Assembly (NCBI GenBank): GCA_001414485.1
Contig: LLEY01000065.1
Location: 1 to 64,000 of the forward strand
Source: Calycina herbarum
Lineage: Eukaryota; Ascomycota; Leotiomycetes; Helotiales; Pezizellaceae
DNA length: 64,000 nt
Direction of reading: 5' to 3'
The notes beneath the pieces were generated by a model. That model had not been told where the DNA came from, did not search any database, and saw only the letters and a program-made list of their open reading frames with translations. The translations under genes and the position numbers were made by a program. This document shows positions 23,266 through 35,879 of this stretch, one piece after another (within the stretch, counting starts at the first letter, position 1; each line of letters opens with the position of its first letter).

Positions 23266-25092
23266 ATGTATTTCCCGGGTGAGCCGATTACCCGGGTAAG
23301 CCGATTACTAAAACACTAAAACGCGACACTTAACTTAAAATTAAAATACTACTACTTAATTAAGCCCAACTCTCTAATAAAGAGGGTCGTATTCTTTTAG
23401 CTGTCTAAGCCTTTAATTCAGGTTATTTTAAGAGTATATAAGCTTGTGTTAAAGCCTACAACGTGTCTTATACAACCCTCTACGACCGAATACATAGAAT
23501 CCCTTCGCGATACGATACTTCTTCTAATACTTAAAGACTTACCTCTGAAGAAGAGCGAGCTATTATATAATATATTCTCGACCTAGACTCGCGTGGATTC
23601 CTACCTCAGCTAGTAACTGTTCGAGAAATAGCAGACCTTCTTCTCTCTAAACGCGACGCGCCTCTAGTAGATAAGAATTAGACTTCTACCTTTATTAAAC
23701 GCTATATAGAGATTAAAACGAAATTCAGCTATAAGTACGATTATAAAAGAGCTTAGTACGAAGACTCTATAGTTCTTAGAGACTAGTTTAGGCTTATACG
23801 AAATACAATTACCAAATATAGAGTTATAGAGAAGGATATATATAACTTCGACGAAGCTAGGTTTCTTATAGAGGTTATTACAACTGCTAAAGTTGTTATA
23901 AGCTTAGAGTTAAGGAATCGTCTAAAGACTGCTTAGCTAGGAAATAGGGAGTAGGTTTCGATTATATAGAGTATAAACTCGTATAGTTAAGCACTTCCTC
24001 TGTTTATTATTTTTAAGAGATAGCACTACCTCTCAGCTTAGTACGAGGAGTCAGGTCTCTTATAAGATTAGGTAATTACACTAAGTAAGAATAGATAGAT
24101 AATAAATAAGATTAGATTCAAGTAGATTCAGCACTTTAATAAACATATAAAAGGTCGTATAGTTAGGCGATATAGACTCCTTGTTCTTAATAGCCACGAG
24201 TTATATATTTCAGTTTAATTTTAGTAATACTATTAAGATAATAATATTATCACTCTCTATATACTACCACACTTATCTTACATCCTTTAGCCTCTTAACG
24301 TTAGCTGTTTTAGCTCTCTAAAGGTATTATATAATAAGTAGATTAAGAATCTCGTTTAAGTTAGAATCTAGTATATTACTAAGCTTGAGTTCCTTCCTAT
24401 ATTTAAAGAGGTATTCAAAGCTATATTTATAGAGTAGAATATCAAGAGTAGATTCCGAGCAACTAGCTTAGTTCCGTATAATCCTAAGAACGTGCTTTCT
24501 TACCTTAATCTAAGGCTAAAGACACTAACTCCACCTCTTATAAACGAGCTAAACTAGACCTCAAAGACGCTATAGAACGTAATAGAGCTTAGATTCCAGA
24601 CTATATATCTTAAAAACCGTATTATATAATACTAAGATAGCTCTCTAACATTAATCAACGAGGCATTTAATCGGCTTACTAAGGGAGCTTAAATTATAAT
24701 ATACAGAGCTACTCTTATAAAAGCTGAAATTAAGATACTATAAGAGGCAAATCAGCTTAAAAAGAGAAGAGAGAGAAAGCAAAAAAGGCGCATTTACTAA
24801 GGTAGAAGTCTTATAGTTAAGGAAGGCGAGGAAATTATTCAAAGTATTCAAACTTAGTAAGAAGAGGGTAGTAATAATATACAGCGCCAGCGCTTAGAAA
24901 GTAAGCGGCGACGTTGTAGTTTATATAATCAGGTTAGATATAATACTCGTATATACGAGACACCTTAGGAATCGATTAATATATATAGCTAGAGGTTTTT
25001 TAATAGTATTGTTATAATATATTTAAAGTTGTAGTATTATCGCGTTTTAGTAATCAGCTTACCTAGGTGATCGGCTTACCCGGGAAATACGT
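23266..25092 (+). mobile_element. F3: complete Fot1/Pot2-type transposon (1827 bp), only partly RIP-mutated
   Basis: The 5' repeat reads ATGTATTTCCCGGGTGAG and the 3' end CCCGGGAAATACGT, with TA on both sides (23264-23265, 25093-25094). Each terminal repeat holds CCCGGGTNAGCCGATTA-type units twice at 17-bp spacing. The plus strand encodes a transposase. An N-terminal helix-turn-helix region comes first (around 23560-23720, including VREIADLLLS). The first catalytic block is NFDEA at 23844-23858. The second is LVLNSHE near 24180-24200 (D to N). A LQPLNVSCF block follows, then a basic C-terminus. Stops are TAG/TAA. It keeps more CA/TG than F2, F4 and F5, and is a different family. Confidence 0.9.
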
Positions 25093-25094
25093 TA

Positions 25095-25600
25095 CTAATA
25101 GTAAAACTATTCTATTATATATATATATATATATTAAAAGCTTATAACTATAGACGTTTTAACTCGTTCTTTGCCTCTTAACTATACTATATAAAGTAAT
25201 TCTTATAGTATTTTTACTTTATATATTTATTATAAAGCCTAACTCTACTATCTATTTCTAATATATTATATCTTATATATATAAACGATCTATTACCTAT
25301 TAAACATAGTAGAACTATACTAATACCTCTAAATACTATACCGAGAATATCGCGCTATAGACCTACGCTAATCCTAGAGAGGCTAACTATACTAGTAATA
25401 AAGATTTATATCTTAGAACTTCGACAGTTAAGATACTAGAGTATATATACTTAAAATATTAGAGTAAATATATACCGTACCTTGATTTAATACTATTAGA
25501 ATACTATACTTTAGAGAGTAAGAGTAAAAGTCTTAAATTTCTTATCTTACTCTATAAGAGTATAAGCTATATATATATATAACTTTATAATATCTATTAC
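25095..25600. other. RIP-degraded spacer between F3 and F4
   Basis: AT-rich with a (TA)n run near 25120-25133 and another near 25567-25580. No coding frame or repeat end recognised. Confidence 0.4.
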
Positions 25601-25602
25601 TA

Positions 25603-27461
25603 ACGTAGTTTATTAGTACCTCGCTAATATTAGTACCTCGCTACTTTTCCTCTTATAATTTACTTTACTATACGATAAATCAACTATAATCTATAAAATT
25701 TATTAAAACTAATCGGATTCTAATTAACTAGATATATCTTTATTTTCTTAGTAGATTCGTATATTATAACCAGCTTTTCTATAAGTACTATAGTACTATC
25801 TAGACAGTTACCTCTTCTTCTAATTACCTCTCTCTATACGTAAGTTATATTATACCTACTTATCTATGTCCTTCTAAGCTAAAATATCCTATATATCCTC
25901 TACTATAAGTGTACTCTCTTAATAGACACGAGTCTTTTTAGCTCTATAGCGTTTACTTAGGGCTTTATTTACTACTCGAAGAGTATATACCTTAGCGAAT
26001 AGAAGAGTTATCTCGTAGGCTATTCGCTCTATACCCTTTGCTAATATAGTAACTGTCTTAAAGAGTAGAGTTAGTAAGCTTCTCTAATAACAGGTAATTC
26101 GATTTCGAATAAGAGTTAATTATAAAAGAGCTTTAGTCGAGTTAGAAGAGGTCTAAGACACCTAAGAGAGAGAGTTAGTACTAGACGGCCGAGAGAGAGT
26201 TAGAGTCTATAATCTTATATTAAGCTTTGAAAGGACTACTTATAGGTTAAAAAGCACTAGGCTAGCTCTACGGAATCTAGCTTTAGCGTTTTAGATTATT
26301 ATTAACTCTAAATACACTACTTTAAAAGCTAGAAAGAACTCGACCTTAGTAATATAGTTGATATAAGCCTTAATAAAAGTCTTAATTTAACGACTATACA
26401 CCTGTTTTAATATACTAAAACATCTAATATCAAGTAGCTAGGTTAAATAAGAAGAGTAAGAAGGTAGTTCGAGAGTTATAATATTATATATCTTATAGTA
26501 CTCTTAGAATTCAGCGGATTCGTAACTCTTATATCTATTAAGGACTAGTATATAGTATAGACCTTTTACTTAACTAGTAGTATACTTATTAAAGTGTTAT
26601 AGCTATTCTAGACCTGTCTCGTTATTAGTCTATCTATTACTTATAGGTTTAATTACCTAATCGTTTAGAAGGTCGCTCTTAGTATACTAATTCGTAAGAT
26701 AATTCTTCTCTTAAACTACTAAAAATAGAAGTATACTCTAACCTTCGCTATTAATATAAGTAATTACTATAGTCTATTCCTAATTACCTAGCTAAACTGC
26801 CTTGTCTCTACTACGTCGATTAGTACGTATAACTACTATTATAGAGTAGATAACACTTATTATAAAGCCTATCTTATCGAAGTTATAGAAGTTATAATCT
26901 AAAACGCTGTATTCTACTCTTATATTCTCTACTAGTCGAAACTATATACTAATTAGCTTAGGATCTTCGTATAAGGCTCTTTAGAAGTTATAAACGCGAT
27001 TAAAACGTGTTTTTAAGACTAGTTGTTATTATACGAATCGATGTATCTAGAGCTTCTTAATACGTTTCTCTCTCTACGATTTAAGAATATAATTTACTAT
27101 ATCTTCTACGCTAGCTAACCGAGGTATAAACCTTCTAGAATCTAAGTTAACTATATATTAAAGAAGTACTAACTCTTCTAATTCGGTTAATTTCTAATTA
27201 GAAGGTCGGCGTTTACTAAGAGTAGTTCGTCCGTTTATTCTATTATAAAGTATAGAACGTAGTACGTTATAGAGTTTCGTAGCAGTCGTAGAGTTAAGTC
27301 TTTTAGTAGTTCGAATAGCCTCGATAGCTAGAATAATTCGTACTTCTTAGGTTTAAATAGGTATTATAGTTGTTAAGAAATCGTGTATTAAAGTTAGAGA
27401 GTAAATAATAAGAGGAAAAGTAGCGAGGTACTAATATTAGCGAGGTACTAATAAACTACGT
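25603..27461 (-). mobile_element. F4: complete Fot1/pogo-type transposon (1859 bp), RIP-inactivated
   Basis: Terminal repeats start ACGTAGTTTATTAGTACC at 25603 and end GGTACTAATAAACTACGT at 27461, with TA on each side (25601-25602, 27462-27463). Inside each repeat TAGTACCTCGCTA occurs twice at 17-bp spacing. The minus strand encodes a transposase related to F2 and F5 with similar block order, broken by RIP stops. The repeat sequence is its own, so this is a third family of the same type. Confidence 0.9.
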
Positions 27462-27463
27462 TA

Positions 27464-29389
27464 TATTAAATTACTAAAAAATCTCTTTCTCCGTCTATAT
27501 ATCCGACAGATATATAGATATCCGAAGTGGCTTAATATTACAGTACTTATTAATAGATACTAAACCTATTCTAATAATATATAGATAGAGTAATAGCCCT
27601 CGTAGGATCTTTATAGAACCGGCCGGTAGAGAGAGAGGAAGTTCTAAGCGTAGGATACGAGTAGAATATAAGTTAGACGAGAGTTTAAGTAGAATCTATA
27701 AGAAAGATAATTTAAATTTAGAAAATTATATATATTAATCTTTATCTATTAATAAAAAGTAATTTAATTAGTTCCGTACCTCGCTTATATCTACTAATAA
27801 GTATTTTTATATACTTATTATAACGCTGTTTATTTCTGTTTATCGCTAGTCGAAGTTATAAGATATCGATAAGAGAAAGAAGAGAGAGAGAGAATAAGGT
27901 TTTAAGATATAGAGAGTACGAGTCGTATAATAAGCAGAGGAGAGTAGTTAAGCTAACCTAGATCTCTATAGAGACTTAAGTCTTAAAGCAGCAGAGTTAG
28001 AAGTATAGCTATCTTAGATCTTTTAAATCGTAAGCTATTAGAGTACGATTATTCTCCTAGATTAAGCTAATATTTATATTAAGTAACTTCTTCGAGAACG
28101 AGGCAAAGATGTTAATATTACTTAAGATGTTTTTAAGTTAGCTATAGGGAAAAGAGATAGTAGGCCGACTTAGAAGCTCTCTTTAGTAGCCGACCTCGCG
28201 AGATCTAAATTATAGAAGTAGTAGCTAAGGCTATAGTTAGTAACGAATAGGTAAATAAAGATCTTAGCGTTTTTTATAGTAAGAAGATAAATTACAGATT
28301 ATAGAAAGAGTAGTAAAAGCAGCGGCGGAGAATAAAAGAGGTAGAAAAGAAGTAATAACTCTTTTACTTAAGAAGCGAGAGACGGACGTAATAATTAGAG
28401 CTATATACTATTTTTATAATTTCTTATATAATTTCTTATATGATTTCTTAGAGAAGCTTATATAACCTCTCTAAGAATTCGTTCTTATACTTGATTTTAT
28501 AATTAGTCGGTTTATATAGAATAGACTAGAAAGCTTTAAAGTCGTCTAATTATAGTATTATTTTTAAGGTCTAGCTTATAAGCTAAATATCTAGATATAT
28601 CGCAAGTGTTAGCTAGTATAGATATTAGAATACTTTAAATTATAAAAGTAATCTAAGTAAAATATTAAACTATTAGAGTATTAAGAAGAATTATAATATA
28701 ATCTCCTTTTCTTCCGCTATTAGCTATTATATACTATCTACTTCTAAAGCTTTATAGTAGTAGAGAATTCAAATATCCTAGTTTATTTATAGCGGCTATT
28801 ATTAGTACCGGTAATAAGGATATATTTAGTATTATTTTATTAAAAGAAGTCGATAAATTAGTATCTAATATAACTTATTCTTATTTATTAAAAAGTATAG
28901 TATATATTATATATCTTATACTAGGTCGTATATAGAAGTAAGTAAGTATTATTATTATTACTACTCTAGTAAAGATAGTAATATACCTTTGGAATTTTAA
29001 CGTTAGCTTGAATAAGAAAGTTCTATAGAGAATATAGAGTTTTTAAAGCTTCTTTATAAAATAATATATTCTTACTAATCGTCTACTATACTAATCTATT
29101 AGAACGGATTTACTTTATAATACTAACGTTAGAAATACGATCAAGTATATTACTATAGTAAGAAGTCTCTTCGGTTTATAAGGAAATTCTTCCTTCTTCG
29201 AATATCTAAGTACTAATAATAAGAAGTACTATCTAGAGATTCTATAAAGATCTAGACTTAACTAAACTACAAAAGAAAACACTCGCGGTTTCAATAGTAT
29301 CTAGTATTAAAATAACTTTATAATAGATACTTTTAGACCCTAGTAGATATATAAAATCTTACGAAACTAAAATTATAGCTAAGAGAGTA
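27464..29389. other. Unassigned RIP-degraded DNA
   Basis: No transposase, reverse transcriptase or LTR end was recognised. A purine-rich stretch near 27865-27900 and a plus-strand frame around 27990-28400 are readable for some distance but match nothing I know. Short palindromes such as TATATATC/GATATATA near 27500 are ordinary in such AT-rich DNA. Confidence 0.4.
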
Positions 29390-30756
29390 AAATATTAGAT
29401 ATAATCGTCTATCTTTCTTTTTAAATCTACTCTATAATAGAGATACTTAGCTATCTAAACTAACTTTATACTTACTTCTACTTCTAAGACTAGTGTCCTA
29501 GTTTCTTATATTACCTATTAGAATTTCTAGTTATATCTCTCTCTTTTCGCTTTAAGCTAGCCTTTTATAAGCCGTTCTTAGCCTTATATTATACTCGAAG
29601 ACAGTCTTTAAATTTATCTACTAGTTTCTTTATATACTCTAGCGAATACTTAAGAAGCAATATCGGGTTCTAGTCTACTAAGTAGTATATTATACTATTA
29701 ATATCCTCTTTTCTAATAATTTAGTAGACTTTTTAATCCTAGTCGTCGACGATTACCTCTAGATATACGTTAGACTCTATTAGATAAGCTGATTCAAGTA
29801 TAAGAGAAGTTTTAGTAGTACTATAAAAGTCTCTATTAATATAAATACTAAAAGCCTCGTCGTTCTTTTTATTCTCTAGAATTAATAAAGAAGAATATCT
29901 TTATCGCTTTTTATCGTAGTATAGAGCTATTCCGTCGAAGAGAGAAGAGTCTAATCTCTATTGTTTAAAAACCTATAGAGCCTTATTATTATTAATAAAA
30001 TCGTTAGTCTTTTTATACTTCTTAGCTATAGAATTAGAAATTAGTTATAAGCTTTCTAGTTTTAATATATAGTTACTAGGTAGTCTACTATCTAGAGTAT
30101 AATAAGCGTTTCTAATATTAGAAATACTATCGCTATCTAGTATATTCGATTTATCTATAGTACTAGTAAGTAAGAGTTCTCTTTACTACGCTTATAAACC
30201 CTAGCTTACGTACTATAACCGCTACTAGTAAAGATAATATTATCTAAAATTTAATTATTACTTTTTACTTCTAATTCTTTATTTATCGATATTAAGTCTA
30301 CTATTTTATTAGACAAAGATAGTAGTAGTAGTATATAGAATTGAATATATATCTTAAGTATTTTAAGCTATACTCTTACTATTAGCTATGTCTTACTAAT
30401 TCTTTTTAGTTATTACTACTCTAGGCGCTAGTAGTATTTCAACTGCTATATTACTTAATTCGATCGATAAGTAATTTTTAGAAGAGTTAAGTTTCTTAGA
30501 GATAAACTTAGATAGCTTCTAGTTGCTAGCGTTTGATAGTTTTAGAATATAAGAAATAAAGATAGCTATCTCAAGCGTAGAGTAGATAAAGTTAGAGTAC
30601 TTCTGAAATCTAATAATTAAATATAGAAAATATATAAGAGAATATAAAAGCTTCTTATATACTTGTTCTATTACGTACTTCAGATACGATTTATAGTTTA
30701 TATCTACTATTCTTACTTACTCTAGCTTCTAAGTAACGAACTACGCTACTACCTAG
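29390..30756 (-). repeat. 1.37-kb dispersed module, copy 1, with a chromodomain-like minus-strand frame
   Basis: It is collinear and same-oriented with 46565-47941, while the flanks of the two copies differ. On the minus strand, read through RIP stops, a block near 29610-29760 gives VYQIIRKEDIN, then YYLVD followed by a Pro-Lys-Tyr-Ser-Leu segment, then KKLVDKF. This resembles the core of chromodomain-like modules (E-x-I-[LI]-x-[KR] ... YLVxW ... LV..F). The second copy has the same spacing. Upstream is a hydrophilic region with Ser/Asn-rich parts. No LTR, inverted repeat or polymerase was seen. It could be a host gene duplication or a piece of a larger element. Confidence 0.5.
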
Positions 30757-31713
30757 ACATCTAATAATATCTTAGTATAGCTAAGTATAGGAGGAACAGG
30801 GTAACTTATAGAGGAGACTATAGAGTAGGCTACAGGGTAAGTTACAGGATCGGTGCAGAGTAGGTTAGGTAATCGTTAAATCACGTTTTTATAGAATCGA
30901 TAGTATAGATAAAAAGTAAAAGACTTAATTAACTTGATTTCTAACTATAAGGATAGTAGAGAGCTATATATATACTTCTAGGATAAGTACTAGAAGCTTC
31001 TATAGCTTATAAATATAATAGTTACTAGAAGATTCTAAGAATCACGTGTTTACGTAACCGAGAACGTAACCGAATCTTCTAGACAACACTAGAAAGAACT
31101 AGTATAGACTAAGGTTTAAACCTAAAGCCTATTAGTAAGTAAGGTAATTATTACCTAATACTAATAGATATATAAGATAATAGAGCGAAAAAAAGGAAGG
31201 TAAGTAGACTAGAAGAGGTAATTAGATAACGCCGACAGAGATTACTACGTGATTTAGTATAGCGTTATCTTAATTCTTCTTTATTTACTATTTCTATATA
31301 GCCTCTTCTTATCCTCTCTTTACAACTCCTAGCCTTTCTTATTCTAGTCTTAATTTGTAATCTATCTAGTCTTATCTACTCCTAGCTTCTTATCTAATTA
31401 GCTAGCTCTATCCTAGCTTATAAATATAGGTTCTCTAGTCTAATCCAAGCCTATATAGCTATATTAACCTTAGTTAGCGAACCTTCAGTCTAGGCTAAGA
31501 ATAGGAGAATATCTATACTACATCTGTATCTAAGGCGTAGTAGTACTAAGAAAGGAATTAATATAAAAGTTAAGAGTGAAATTAGACAGTGTTCTTTGAT
31601 AATATATACGAAAACTAGTGTAAATAGTCTATACAGTAGTTAGAGAAGGTAACATACTCTTATTAGCTCTCGCTGATCTTAGTAAAGCGAAATAATATTC
31701 CGAGGAATAAATA
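30757..31713. other. RIP-touched flank left of the LINE, with possible copia-type LTR near 30880-31100
   Basis: On the minus strand a segment starting TGTTGTCTAGAAGATTCGG at about 31098 resembles the copia LTR at 38-169 in having CACGTGAT, TTCTAG and TATAAAT in the same order. Its other end could not be fixed. From about 31100 to 31713 the DNA keeps some CA and TG but shows no gene. The last 14 bases (31700-31713) are the left target duplication of the LINE. Confidence 0.35.
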
Positions 31714-32449
31714 TTTATTTATTTATTTATTTATTTCTATTTAACGTTAGGCGGAGTCTAGATTACGTAGTCTAGGTTCTAAAAAGTCTTAAAAGAAGGT
31801 AAATAACGTTAGAGAGGTGCTCTAGGCTATAGAGGGTATAAACAAGTAAGCTAATTTATAAGAGATAGTTTAAAGTAAAGCTCTACTTTTAGAATAGCTC
31901 TTATTCTTAACTAGTTTATAGAATTAGAGAAAGATAAAAGAGATATATATATAAATATAGAAAAAGAAAGAAAAAGAGAGTTTTAACTATCTTAAGAGAT
32001 AGATCTTTATAAAGAACTTAGTCTTAGAATAGACCTTATTAAAAAGCTCTTTATAACTAGGTCTAAATAGAAGTTAAGGATTTCCCTCTACCTTAGCTAA
32101 TAGCTTTAGCTCTTTGTTCTTTATAAGCCTATAGAAGAGTAAGTAGAATTATACTTTAGCCTTTTTATATTTATAATTCCTAGATTCTAGTAACGTGTTA
32201 AGATAGTAGAATCGAAGGTAGTATACTATAAAGTCTTTATAACTAGTATAAGCTATAATAAGCTAAGCTAGGACCTCTCTTAGTAGCTAGAGAGTTCTAG
32301 GTTTTAAGAGCTAGGAAGTAAGACCTAGCCTCTTATAGATATCTAGGAGTATTATCTACTAAAGCTTATTTATAAGCTTAACTCTTATCTCTTTAACTTC
32401 TCTTTTAAGTATAGTAGTATAGAGTAAAGAAGAGCTAGAGAGGAGTGTT

Positions 32450-35400
32450 TAAGCTGCTTTCTCCGTAGCTTTATTAGTAATTTCATTCTCTTAAATTCCT
32501 ATATAACTAGAGTACTACTATGTTTAGATCTTCTCTAGATATAGCTAAGTAAAGTTAAATACTTTATTAAAGGTTTCTTATAAGATACTATAGGATTAGT
32601 AGATTAGCTATAGTATAGCTTTAAAGTTATTAAAGTAAATCTAACACTTTATAACTAAGGACTAAAAAGGGAATACGAGAGTAAGCTTAAGACTATATAA
32701 GGCAGCTCTTACTTCTATATTATATATTTCTAAGGTTTTACTAAAAGAGAAAAGCTTTATATTTAAAATAACCCCTTTTCTTATAAAGTATATATCTTCT
32801 CCTATGTTTTTATTATCTAAGTAAGAGCTATTAATAAATATAACTAGGTCTATAAACAGAATAGAGGTAAGGAATTCAAGGAATTCGGCTTTATAAGAGT
32901 CTTTATTACTACTAGGGCTTAGGCTAGCTACCTTAAGAAGGCAGGCTTAGTAGTTAAGCCCTCTACTTTATAAGAGGTTTTAAATTAGATCGACTTCTTC
33001 TAAAGAGAGGAGAGGTTTAAAAGAGTAGTAAATAAGCCTAGCCTTTAAGCAAGGGTTATTTATACATCGCTTAAGTAGGTATACTAAGTCGAGTTATTAA
33101 GTTCTAGCTTTAAAAGCTCTACTTTTTACTATAAAAGCAATTTCAGCGGCTAGGAAGCTAGATTCTATAAGGAGTACTAAGGTAGGAGTAGTTTTATAGA
33201 CTAGGAGGATGATCTTAGTATACTTTATAACTACTCTATTTAGAAGAGTTAGGTAGCGGCTAATCCGATTATTTATAGTACCTACTTAGCCTATTTACGT
33301 ATAACTAGGGTACTAGATCTTATATCTAAAATAGGCGATTAAGAGGATATAAGTAGTAACTACTTATTTTAGCAGATATAAGAGAGATCCTCTTACTATG
33401 TTTATTATTCCTTTAAGAGTATTAGCTATAAGTGTAGTCTTACTAGCTATTATTTTAATATAACTATAAAAGGTAAGATAGGGGTTAAAGAAGATACTAA
33501 GCTACTAGAGTTCTTATATAGGCTCTATTATCTTTCTTTTAACTATAATAGTAAGAAGAGGCTAGATATCTCTCTCTCTTTATTTCCTTTTATAAGAGAA
33601 GTAGATAAGTTCTAATTTTTTAGTATTAAAGATAATACTCTCGTCTATACTCTACTTAAGTACACTTACTACTTACCTTACTAGGTCCTTAACATTCTCT
33701 GTCTTTAAAGGCTTAAAAGTAAGTAATCTAATATCGTCGGCGTAGCTAAATCTTTATACTACTAGGAGAGAACTAACTCCTAATCTAAAGAGGGGCTAGA
33801 TATAGAGTATAAAGAGGATCGGTAAGATAGTTAAGCCTTATAGAAGGCTATACTAAAGCAGAGTAGCGTCGTCTACTTCTCTATTAAGCTTTACTTTTAC
33901 TAATCTATTAGTTAAGAAAGAGGAGACCTATTCTATAAAGTAATATAGCTATCCTTACTCTCTTAACCTTTTAACTAGGTAGCTAGGAAGTACTACGTTA
34001 AAGGCACTCTTAATATCGAGTATAAGAAGAGAGGCTTTCTACTTATCTATAAGAGCTAACTTAATATTAAAGGTAAGACAGGTAGTAAGGTCTATAGCAG
34101 CTCTTAGTAGAAGAGCTTTAAACTAGTTCTACTCTAGAATAGAGTACTTAATAGCTATCTAAGAGACTCGCTTAGTAAGGAGCCTTTTAAGCTCTTTTCT
34201 AAAGACTAAGAGTAGAGTAATTAGCTAGTATACTCGAGGAGAGGACTTATCTTTCTTATTAGGTTTTAGGATAATAGTAACAACAGCGGATTAGAAGATC
34301 TTTAGGTAGAAGTCTATCTCTATATAGCCTCTGAATAGTAGGAAGACAAGGTTCGAGATTTATAGCTAGGCTATTTTAAGAACCTCTGTTACTAGCTCGT
34401 CTTCTCCTAGTATAGTTGAAGCTTTACTAAGGATCGATTTCTTAACCTTATATAAAGTAAGATCTATCTACAAGAGAGCCTAAGTAGAAGTAGTTAAGGT
34501 ATTAAATAGTATATCCCTAACTTCGGCCTTATTTATAAGTAGCTCCTATATAAGGATCTTCTACTTCTTCTAAGTAGTAAAGCCTAGCTAACCTACTAAG
34601 TCTCTTAAAGAGAGAGACTTATATATTCTAGTACTCTAGTACTACTTATATATCTTAAAGACGTCTTTACTCTTTATAGCCTTATCGATTAAGTTATAGA
34701 AGTATTCTCTCTTTACTTTCTAGATTTCCTACCTTAGACTTCTATAAAGAGACTTCAAGGCTTAAGAGCTCGTATTAAGCCTTTGTACCTACCTTACCTT
34801 AGTAGCCGCTATCTAGTATTCCTTATTCTACTAAGAGTGTCTAAATCTATGTCTAAGACCTCGCTTAGCACTACAGAGGTATACGCTATATACGCTCTTA
34901 GTAATAAATTCTACTAGAGCCTCTAGTAATTCCGTATTTAGTTATTATATAAGTTTATATAGCTATTACGTTTTAAGCTTACTTTAGAGAGTAGTCTTAA
35001 AGGTTTTAATATTAAGAGTACTAAGTTTTAAAGATAGATTCTTCTCTATTAGGTTTCCTATATATAGAAGCTAGGTAAGAAGTAGAAGGTGGTTAGAGCT
35101 ATACTTAAAGGTAAGGTCTATCTTAGTAAACGCCTCTCTTTAGTAGAGGTTACTTAAGTAAAAGGCAAGGTTGAGAGTATTACCGAGGTTATATATTTAC
35201 GTCCTAGAAGAGGTAGAGAGTTATAGCCCTCTATTCTCTATCTAGTTAATAAGCAAGAGAGCTTATATACTTTCCTACCTAAGGAAATCCGGTTACTAGA
35301 GCTAGCTCTTTAGGTTTAAGTCGCTAGCTATAAGAGTATTTATTATAGTAATATATTATAAGTAAAGAACGAGGTTAATAGCCTCTCTAGTGCCCTTGAC

Positions 35401-35830
35401 GCCTAAGGAGGCGTTATATATATTAAGGATATATAATAAAAGGCCTTAGAAGAGTATAATCTTAATATAAACAAGGTCTTAGTATTTAAGCAAGGGTATA
35501 ATCAGTATTTATTAACTTAAGAGAATCCCTACTCCTTTTTATATAAATATAAGTACTCTAGAGAGGTTATCGTTCTAGTTATATATAGGTATAAAGTAGG
35601 TGTAATTTAAGTAGCGTCTTATAATCTAATAGCTAATCTCTCTCTAGTATATATACAGTTCCTAAATAAGAACTATATTAACTCGTCTAGAGTAAGCTAG
35701 TTAGAGAACTAGCTCCTAGTACTTGTTAGACTTATAAACGTTAATCTATAGAACTTAGAGGTAGTGGTTTTTAGTAAGCCCTTATCTACTTATAGAGAAA
35801 CTATAATAGTATTTCCTCGGGTTCTTCGAA
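32450..35830 (-). pseudogene. LINE ORF2 relic: endonuclease, reverse transcriptase, RNase H
   Basis: It is a relic of the replication protein of the LINE. The reverse transcriptase centre is SYADDIRLLT at about 33720-33745, with the aspartate pair intact; other RT blocks extend to about 34700. Endonuclease-like sequence lies around 35000-35800, upstream on the minus strand. RNase H lies at about 32500-32850. The frame is broken many times by TAG/TAA, so it makes no enzyme. Ends are approximate because start and stop codons are lost. Confidence 0.75.
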
Positions 35831-35879
35831 TAGAGAGGTCGTTAGAAGCCTCTTCTATAGGAGTGTCTATAGAGGTGTT

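Noticed and set aside
31711..31736. ATTT microsatellite as an independent repeat
   Set aside because: It is the A-rich tail of the minus-strand LINE and sits directly at the target duplication.
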